Source of the DNA: Sphingopyxis soli
GTDB taxonomy: Bacteria; Pseudomonadota; Alphaproteobacteria; Sphingomonadales; Sphingomonadaceae
DNA length: 58,716 bases
Assembly: GCF_018682675.1 (NCBI RefSeq)
Contig: NZ_JAFMTR010000059.1
Coordinates: forward strand, 1 to 58,716
Reading direction: 5' to 3'
Made by a program: the position numbers and the translations under genes. The notes under the pieces were generated by a model. That model did not search any database and was not told the origin of the DNA. It was given only the letters and a program-made list of their open reading frames with translations. Below, in pieces: positions 52,930 to 58,716 of the stretch. Each line of letters starts with the position of its first letter. The stretch's first letter is position 1.

Positions 52930-53999
52930 CGACGGGTCTCGATGCGCAAAAGGCCTTCAGCGGCACCGTCGCGCCCGAGGGCGCCGACGTGCTCGACGAG
53001 GCGAAGCTGACCGCATGGATGGAAGCCCATGTCGAGGGCTTCAACGGCCCGCTGACGCAAAGCAAGTTTGCCGGCGGCCAGTCGAATCCAACCTACAAGA
53101 TTTCGTCGCCGTCGGGCAATTATGTCCTGCGCCGCAAGCCCTTTGGCCCGCTGCTCCCCTCGGCGCATGCGGTCGACCGCGAATATAAGGTGCAGGCCGG
53201 ACTCCATAAGACCGGCTTCCCCGTCGCGCGGCAATATGGTCTTTGCACCGACGACAGCGTCATCGGCAGCTGGTTCTACGTCATGGGCATGGTCGACGGC
53301 CAGACGATCTGGGACGGATCGATGCCGGGATCGACGCCGGAAAACCGGCGCGCGACCTATTTTGCGATGATCGACACGCTCGCCGCCTTGCACAATGTCG
53401 ACGTCGAGGCGGCGGGGCTTTCCGATTATGGCAAGCCCGGCAATTATTTCGGGCGCCAGGTCGACCGCTGGACGAAGCAGTACAAGCTCTCCGAAACCGA
53501 GACGATGGACGAGATGGAGCGGCTGATCGCCTGGCTGCCCGCCACCTTGCCCGAACAGACGCGCACCAGCGTCGTCCACGGCGACTATCGCATCGACAAT
53601 ATGATCTACGCGAAGGACCGGCCCGAAGTTCTGGCGGTGCTCGACTGGGAACTCTCGACGCTCGGCGATCCGCTCGCCGATTTCACCTATGTCGCAATGG
53701 CCTGGGTGACCGAGAATGGCGGACGGTCGGGGGTCATGGACCTCGACCGCAAAGCGCTCGGCATTCCCGAACTCGACGAGGTCGTCGAGCGCTATTGCCA
53801 GGCAACGGGCCGCGACGGCGTGCCCGACATGAACTGGTATTTCGCCTATAACTTCTTCCGCCTTGCCGGGATCATGCAGGGGATCAAGAAGCGCGTCATC
53901 GACGGCACCGCTTCCTCCGCCCATGCCAGGGCGATGTCCGAACGCGTCCTCCCCCTCGCGGAAAAGGCGTGGGATTTTGCACGAAAGGCAGGCGCATGA
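52926..53999 (+). CDS. Phosphotransferase (aminoglycoside-phosphotransferase fold, ACAD11 kinase-half-like)
   Basis: This 357-residue protein has the kinase-like fold. The nucleotide loop is GGQSNPTYKISSPSGNYVLRRKP, and the catalytic loop VVHGDYRIDNMIY contains the HGDxxxxN motif. The metal-binding Asp is in LDWELSTLGDPLADF. These features match the APH domain of ACAD10/ACAD11 and of LvaA from Pseudomonas putida, which phosphorylate 4-hydroxyacyl-CoA. It overlaps the alcohol dehydrogenase gene and the next SDR by 4 bases each. Antibiotic resistance is improbable in this context. Confidence 0.9.
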   Translation: MTTGLDAQKAFSGTVAPEGADVLDEAKLTAWMEAHVEGFNGPLTQSKFAGGQSNPTYKISSPSGNYVLRRKPFGPLLPSAHAVDREYKVQAGLHKTGFPVARQYGLCTDDSVIGSWFYVMGMVDGQTIWDGSMPGSTPENRRATYFAMIDTLAALHNVDVEAAGLSDYGKPGNYFGRQVDRWTKQYKLSETETMDEMERLIAWLPATLPEQTRTSVVHGDYRIDNMIYAKDRPEVLAVLDWELSTLGDPLADFTYVAMAWVTENGGRSGVMDLDRKALGIPELDEVVERYCQATGRDGVPDMNWYFAYNFFRLAGIMQGIKKRVIDGTASSAHARAMSERVLPLAEKAWDFARKAGA

Positions 54000-54772
54000 G
54001 CCTTTTCGACATGAGCGGTCAGGTCGCGCTGATCACCGGATCGTCGCGCGGCATCGGCAAGGCGATCGCCGAGGCGATGGCCGAGCAGGGCGCAAAGGTC
54101 GTGATCTCGAGCCGCAAGCAGGACGCCTGCGACGCCACCGCGGCCGAGATCAATGCACGGTTCGGCGACGGCACCGCGATCGCTGTCCCCGCGAATATCT
54201 CGTCGAAGGACGATTTGCAGCACCTCGTCGATACGACGCGAAAGGCGTTCGGCAAGATCACCGCGCTGGTCTGCAACGCCGCGTCGAACCCCTATTACGG
54301 CCCCGGACTCGGGATCAGCGACGACCAGTTCCGCAAGATCATGGACAATAACATCCTGTCGAACCACTGGCTGATCTCGATGGTCGCGCCCGAGATGGTC
54401 GAACGCGGCGAAGGCGCGATCACGATCATCAGCTCGATCGGCGGACTCAAGGGATCGCCGATCATCGGCGCCTATTGCATCTCGAAGGCCGCCGACATGC
54501 AGATGGCGCGCAACTTCGCGGTCGAGCTGGGCGCGAGCGGCGTTCGCGTCAATTGCATCGCGCCGGGGCTGATCCGCACCGACATGGCGCGCGCGCTGTG
54601 GGAGGATCCCGAAAATCTGCGGCGCTCGACCGCCGCTTCGACGCTGAAGCGGATCGGCGAACCGCACGAGATCGCGGGCGCCGCGGTCTTCCTCGCCAGC
54701 AAGGCGGGAGCATTCACAACCGGCCAGACCATCGTCTGCGATGGCGGCGCCACGATTTCGGGAGGCGCATGA
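53996..54772 (+). CDS. SDR-family oxidoreductase
   Basis: This 258-residue SDR has the nucleotide motif TGSSRGIGK (14-22), CNAA in the usual NNAG place ([14 protein letters not shown]), Ser in [10 protein letters not shown] and the YCISKAADM Tyr-Lys pair. The NPYYGP segment is common in a dehydrogenase subgroup acting on bulky or acyl-CoA substrates. Its stop overlaps or abuts the next start, and the kinase gene overlaps its own start. It probably acts on a hydroxyl intermediate of the same pathway. Confidence 0.92.
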   Translation: MSLFDMSGQVALITGSSRGIGKAIAEAMAEQGAKVVISSRKQDACDATAAEINARFGDGTAIAVPANISSKDDLQHLVDTTRKAFGKITALVCNAASNPYYGPGLGISDDQFRKIMDNNILSNHWLISMVAPEMVERGEGAITIISSIGGLKGSPIIGAYCISKAADMQMARNFAVELGASGVRVNCIAPGLIRTDMARALWEDPENLRRSTAASTLKRIGEPHEIAGAAVFLASKAGAFTTGQTIVCDGGATISGGA

Positions 54773-55575
54773 TGGGCGCATTGGACGGCAAGATCGCAAT
54801 CATCACCGGCGCGGGCAGCGGGATCGGCCGCGCGAGCGCGCTGCGTTTCGCCGCCGAGGGTGCGAAGCTGGTGCTCGGCGACAAGACGGCGGCGGTGCAC
54901 GACACCGCGCAGGCGATCAAGGATGCGGGCGGCGAAGCGATCGCGCTCGAGATCGACGCAGGGGTCGAGGCCGATGTCGCGAAGCTGGTCGCGACCGCAA
55001 AGGACAGCTTCGGCGGGCTCGATGTCGCGTTCGCAAACGCCGGGATCATCGGCGACATGGGGGGTATCTTCGATTTCGACCCCGCCGCCTGGGCCGAAAC
55101 GCTGCGCGTCAACCTGATCGGCCCCGCGCTGATGGTGAAGCACGCCGGCAAGGCGATGGTCGACCAGGGCCGCGGCGGCGCGATCGTGCTGACCGCCAGC
55201 GTCGCGGGGATCAATTCGGGCGCAGGTCCGGGCGCCTATTCTGCCTCGAAGGCGGGCGTCATCAATCTCGCCAAGGTCGCGGCGCAGCAATTGTCGACCA
55301 GCGGCGTGCGCGTCAACGCGATCTGCCCCGGCCTGACCGAGACCGGCATGACCAAGCCGACCTTCGACTATGCCAAGGCCAAGGAGGTCACGCACAAGCT
55401 CGGCCAGCTCAACCCGCTACGCCGCGCGGCGCAGCCCGAGGAGCTTGCCAATGTCGCCCTCTTCCTTGCGAGCGACCAGGCGAGCTATGTCAACGGTCAG
55501 GCGATCGCGGTCGACGGCGGGCTTACCAGTTCGCATCCGGTGACGCGCCAGTTGCTTGGTCAGACGTCACACTGA
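54772..55575 (+). CDS. SDR-family oxidoreductase
   Basis: This SDR has [11 protein letters not shown], the ANAGI motif in [11 protein letters not shown] and catalytic Ser-Tyr-Lys in [10 protein letters not shown]...YSASKAGVI. It belongs with the glucose/3-oxoacyl type but the substrate is not fixed. A tandem Met-Met start gives two options: ATG 54769 overlaps the previous stop, and ATG 54772 lies 6 bases after GGAGG. I chose 54772 (267 residues). The gene is cotranscribed with its neighbours and is followed 13 bases later by the serine hydrolase. Confidence 0.92.
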   Translation: MGALDGKIAIITGAGSGIGRASALRFAAEGAKLVLGDKTAAVHDTAQAIKDAGGEAIALEIDAGVEADVAKLVATAKDSFGGLDVAFANAGIIGDMGGIFDFDPAAWAETLRVNLIGPALMVKHAGKAMVDQGRGGAIVLTASVAGINSGAGPGAYSASKAGVINLAKVAAQQLSTSGVRVNAICPGLTETGMTKPTFDYAKAKEVTHKLGQLNPLRRAAQPEELANVALFLASDQASYVNGQAIAVDGGLTSSHPVTRQLLGQTSH

Positions 55576-55588
55576 GCGCGGAGGCTAT

Positions 55589-56791
55589 ATGAGTCACGGA
55601 TTCGACACCGGGCGGCTCGACCGCATCCCGGCTTTCCTGCAGGCCAAATATGTCGACACCGGCCGCCTTCCGCACGCCGCGACCCTGGTGTCGCGACGCG
55701 GCGAGGTCGCGCATCTGTCGTGCATCGGCGAGGCGCGGCCGGGCGACGCGCTGAAGGAGGATGCGATTTTCCGCATCGCCAGCATGACCAAGCCGATCAC
55801 CAGCATCGCCTTCATGATGCTGGTCGAAGAGGGCAAGGTTGCGCTCAGCGACCCGCTCACCAAATTCTGCCCCGAATTCAAGGATACCGGTGTGTTCGTC
55901 GCCGGCGGCGGCAACGTCCCCTTCCTGACGCGGCCGCCGACGCAGCCGATCCGCATGGTCGACCTGCTGCGCCACACATCGGGCCTGACCTATGGGTTTC
56001 AGGAACGCACCCCGGTCGATGCGGCTTACCGCAAAGCGCGGATCGACGATTTCGACGCCGATTACACGATGGACAGCTTTATCGCCGATCTGGCGAAGAT
56101 CCCGCTTCAGTTCGACCCCGGCGCGCACTGGAATTATTCGATGGCCACCGACGTGCTCGGCGCCGTCATCGAACGCATCGAGGGCAAGCCTTTCGCGCAG
56201 GTTTTGCAGGAACGCATCTTCGCTCCCCTCGGCATGGTCGACACCGGCTTCAAGGTACCCGCCGACCAGCAGCATCGCCTCACCGACTGCTACGCGTTCG
56301 ACCCCAGGGAGAAGATGAAGCCGTTCGACAGCGGCGACCGCAGCCGCTGGGCGAAGGACCGCAGCTTCCATTCGGGCGGCGGCGGGCTTGCCTCGACCTT
56401 GCACGATTATCACCGCTTCTGCCTGATGCTGCTCGGTGGCGGCAAGCTCGGCGATGTGCGGATCATCGGCCGCAAGACGCTGGATTTGATGACCTCGAAC
56501 CATCTTGTCGGCGGCGGCGACCTGACGCAGCACAGCGTCGGCATTTTTTCGGAGGACGAGAATGCCGGGGTCGGCTTCGGCCTCGGCTTCGCGGTCACGC
56601 TCGACCCCGCCAGCGCGGGCATTCCGGGCTCGGCCGGCGATTTTTACTGGGGCGGCATGTTCTCGACCGGCTTCTTCGTCGATCCGGTCGAGCAAATCTG
56701 CATGGTCTTCATGACCCAGCTCATGCCATCGTCCACCTATGCCGTCCGGCGCGAGGTCAAGACGCTCGTCCACGCCGCCATCGACGACTGA
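55589..56791 (+). CDS. Serine hydrolase (beta-lactamase/esterase family)
   Basis: This 400-residue protein has the class C-like serine hydrolase fold. The nucleophile motif is SMTK (Ser65, Lys68) and the Tyr motif is HWNYSMATDVLG (Tyr183). No signal peptide is visible, so it is cytoplasmic and more likely an esterase than a secreted beta-lactamase. Such genes often lie in acyl-CoA loci, where they may hydrolyse lactones or esters to hydroxy acids that feed the ACAD11-like route. Activity is inferred only from family and context. Confidence 0.9.
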   Translation: MSHGFDTGRLDRIPAFLQAKYVDTGRLPHAATLVSRRGEVAHLSCIGEARPGDALKEDAIFRIASMTKPITSIAFMMLVEEGKVALSDPLTKFCPEFKDTGVFVAGGGNVPFLTRPPTQPIRMVDLLRHTSGLTYGFQERTPVDAAYRKARIDDFDADYTMDSFIADLAKIPLQFDPGAHWNYSMATDVLGAVIERIEGKPFAQVLQERIFAPLGMVDTGFKVPADQQHRLTDCYAFDPREKMKPFDSGDRSRWAKDRSFHSGGGGLASTLHDYHRFCLMLLGGGKLGDVRIIGRKTLDLMTSNHLVGGGDLTQHSVGIFSEDENAGVGFGLGFAVTLDPASAGIPGSAGDFYWGGMFSTGFFVDPVEQICMVFMTQLMPSSTYAVRREVKTLVHAAIDD

Positions 56792-56863
56792 AACGCCCAC
56801 CCACCCTCCGTCCGCAGCGGACAAAGCCCGAGCGGACGGTCCTATATTCAAGAGGAGTCTCCC

Positions 56864-58716
56864 ATGTCCGAAGAAACCCCCGTCAGCGTGACGTTGCAGA
56901 AGGACGGCGACGTCGCCGTCGTCATCGTCAACAATCCGCCGGTGAACGCGCTCTCGTGGCACGTTCGCCAGGGCCTCAAGGATAATTTCGAAGCCGCGCT
57001 CGCCGACGACGGCGTCAAGGCGATCGTGCTGCGCTGCGACGGCGGCACCTTCATCGCCGGCGCCGACATCAGCGAGTTTGGCAAGCCGCCGCGCGGTCCC
57101 GACTTCAATGCGGTGCTCAACATGATCGAGGCCGCGACCAAGCCGGTCGTCGCCGCGATCCACGGCACCGCGCTCGGCGGCGGTCTCGAGACCGCGCTCG
57201 TCTGCCACTACCGCGTCGCCGTCCCCTCGGCGAAGCTCGGCGTGCCCGAAGTGAAGCTCGGCCTGCTGCCCGGCGCGGGGGGCACGCAGCGCCTGCCGCG
57301 CGTCGTCGGCGTCGAAGCCGCCGCGACGATGACCTCGCTCGGCGACCCCCTGCCCGCTGCGAAGGCGAAGGATCTTGGCCTCGTCGATGCCCTCGCGGGC
57401 GAGGACAGCCTGGCCGCCGACGCAATCGCCTTTGCGCGCGCCAAGATCGCCGACGGCCCGCGCCCGACGCGCGAGCGGCCGGTGTTCGGCGACGTCGCGG
57501 TCATCGAACAGCTCAAGGTCGCGAACGCCAAGCGCTGGCGCGGGTTCGAGGCGCCTTATGCGAACCTCGCCTGCGTCGAGGCGGCGACACGGCTGCCCTT
57601 CGACGAAGGCCTCGCCTTCGAGCGCCAGGAATTCATGAAGCTGATGATGGGCAGCCAGTCGGCGGCGCAGCGCCACCTGTTCTTCGCCGAGCGTCAGGCC
57701 GCGAAGATCGACGGCCTGCCGAAGGACATCCAGCTCCGCGACGTCAAGAAGGTCGGCATCATCGGCGCCGGCACGATGGGCGGCGGGATCATGATGAACT
57801 TCCTGCAGAAGGGCGTTCCCTGCACGATCGTCGAGATGCAGCAGGAAGCGCTCGACCGCGGTCTCGGCGTCATCCGCAAGAATTACGACGCGTCGGCGGC
57901 GAAGGGCCGCTTCAAGCCCGAACAGGTCGACCAGATGATGGGGCTGATCACGCCGTCGCTGGAGCTCGAAGCCCTCGCCGACTGCGACCTGATCATCGAG
58001 GCGGTCTATGAGGACATGGGGGTCAAGAAGGAGATTTTCGGCAAGCTCGACAAGATCGCCAAGCCCGGCGCGATCCTTGCATCGAACACCAGCTACCTCA
58101 ACATCGACGAGATCGCCGCCTCGACCAGCCGCCCCGGCGACGTCGTCGGTATGCACTTCTTCTCGCCCGCGAACGTCATGAAGCTGCTCGAAGTCGTGCG
58201 CGGCGAAAAGACCTCGGACGACGTGCTCGCGACCGCGATGGCGTGGGGCAAGAAGATCGGCAAGGTGTCGGTCGTCGCCGGCGTCTGCCACGGCTTCATC
58301 GGCAACCGGATGCTCGCCCCGCGCCAGATCGAGGCGCAGAAGCTGCTGCTTGAAGGCGCGACCCCGCAGCAGGTCGACAAGGTCCACACCGATTTCGGCA
58401 TGCCGATGGGTCCGTTCCAGATGAGCGACCTTGCGGGCGTCGACATCGGCTGGCACCGCGACCCGAACCGGATCGAAAGCATCCGCGACGCGCTCTGCGC
58501 CGAAGGCCGCTGGGGCCAGAAGAAGCAGGCGGGCTTCTACGACTATGACGAGAAGCGCACTCCGACGCCGAGCGCACGCGTCGAGGAGATCATCGACGAG
58601 TTCCGCAAGAAGGCGGGGATCGAAAAGCGCGAGATCACCGATCAGGAGATCATCGAGCGCACCCTTTATCCGATGGTCAACGAGGGCGCGCTGATCCTTG
58701 CCGAAGGCAAGGCGCA
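56864..58716 (+). CDS. FadB/FadJ-type enoyl-CoA hydratase/3-hydroxyacyl-CoA dehydrogenase (partial)
   Basis: The gene runs off the right edge, so only 617 codons are visible; typical length is 700-730. ATG 56864 follows AAGAGGAG. The N-terminal hydratase domain has the oxyanion segment [23 protein letters not shown] and [20 protein letters not shown] with both catalytic Glu residues. The dehydrogenase domain has [41 protein letters not shown] with the catalytic His, and [15 protein letters not shown]. It performs two steps of beta-oxidation. It completes the pathway after the acyl-CoA dehydrogenases; a thiolase may follow outside the window. Confidence 0.96.
   Translation, partial: MSEETPVSVTLQKDGDVAVVIVNNPPVNALSWHVRQGLKDNFEAALADDGVKAIVLRCDGGTFIAGADISEFGKPPRGPDFNAVLNMIEAATKPVVAAIHGTALGGGLETALVCHYRVAVPSAKLGVPEVKLGLLPGAGGTQRLPRVVGVEAAATMTSLGDPLPAAKAKDLGLVDALAGEDSLAADAIAFARAKIADGPRPTRERPVFGDVAVIEQLKVANAKRWRGFEAPYANLACVEAATRLPFDEGLAFERQEFMKLMMGSQSAAQRHLFFAERQAAKIDGLPKDIQLRDVKKVGIIGAGTMGGGIMMNFLQKGVPCTIVEMQQEALDRGLGVIRKNYDASAAKGRFKPEQVDQMMGLITPSLELEALADCDLIIEAVYEDMGVKKEIFGKLDKIAKPGAILASNTSYLNIDEIAASTSRPGDVVGMHFFSPANVMKLLEVVRGEKTSDDVLATAMAWGKKIGKVSVVAGVCHGFIGNRMLAPRQIEAQKLLLEGATPQQVDKVHTDFGMPMGPFQMSDLAGVDIGWHRDPNRIESIRDALCAEGRWGQKKQAGFYDYDEKRTPTPSARVEEIIDEFRKKAGIEKREITDQEIIERTLYPMVNEGALILAEGKA

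Noticed and set aside
52926..53999. Aminoglycoside resistance gene
   Set aside because: The fold is APH-like, but the neighbours and motifs point to acyl-CoA metabolism.
55589..56791. Beta-lactamase
   Set aside because: No signal peptide and a catabolic context; esterase or lactonase is more likely.
55523..58456. A 977-codon minus-strand open frame
   Set aside because: It is the antisense of the serine hydrolase and FadB-like genes; high GC content creates long shadow frames.

Overview
The window is GC-rich chromosomal DNA with the codon use and gene content of an alphaproteobacterium. A sphingomonad close to Sphingopyxis is the best guess. This rests on dnaA, secB beside a Tim44-like/mltA/Smr operon, the sphingomonad-like dispersed palindromes, and the many acyl-CoA catabolism genes. 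I see no insertion sequence, prophage, CRISPR array, rRNA or tRNA gene. I call 57 protein-coding genes; the last runs off the right edge.

Layout. 1-1.9 kb: terminator of an upstream gene, a 430-bp AT-richer leader rich in GANTC sites, then dnaA and its terminator. 1.9-6 kb (minus): secB-murJ-trpS and a DUF4136 lipoprotein. 6.1-8.7 kb (plus): Tim44-like, mltA and Smr genes. 8.7-12.8 kb: dapE (minus), a cupin and priA (plus). 12.9-15.9 kb: two overlapping genes for exported HExxH metallopeptidase-like proteins with TPR-like C-termini. 15.9-18.2 kb (minus): overlapping DUF1203-ada-PEP mutase-like operon. 18.3-24.6 kb: DUF2306 membrane protein, a membrane-linked trypsin-like protease, an M20 peptidase, a CNNM/HlyC-type protein and an OmpA-like lipoprotein. 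24.7-28.8 kb (minus): six tightly packed genes, yhhQ-like, argB, yggT, folD, a lipoprotein gene and marC. 28.9-31.3 kb (plus): nucleoside transporter, a beta/gamma-crystallin-like secreted protein and an MliC-like lipoprotein. 31.3-38.3 kb (minus): epoxide hydrolase, hypothetical, hydroxyacyl-CoA dehydrogenase, egtD/egtB, cobalamin adenosyltransferase, a small two-TM protein and gluQRS. 38.4-42.3 kb (plus): HNH endonuclease, YbaY-like lipoprotein, ppc. 42.5-58.7 kb: a lipoprotein and then a large acyl-CoA catabolic region.

The catabolic region (43.2-58.7 kb) is the most interesting part. A minus-strand group (SDR and two adjacent acyl-CoA dehydrogenase subunits) diverges from a plus-strand run. 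That run has an SDR, two tandem GPH-type transporters, an ACAD11-like acyl-CoA dehydrogenase, a zinc alcohol dehydrogenase, an aminoglycoside-phosphotransferase-fold kinase, two SDRs, a serine hydrolase and a FadB/FadJ-type bifunctional enzyme. The two minus-strand dehydrogenases look like a heteromeric pair in which only one subunit keeps a catalytic Glu. The ACAD11-like enzyme and kinase resemble the two halves of human ACAD11, which suggests handling of 4-hydroxy acids through phosphorylation. Two 16-bp inverted repeats of the same design sit in front of both arms, so one regulator outside the window may control the region.

Several intergenic gaps carry long imperfect palindromes of at least five types. 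Two of them share a 34-bp core and so form a repeat family.
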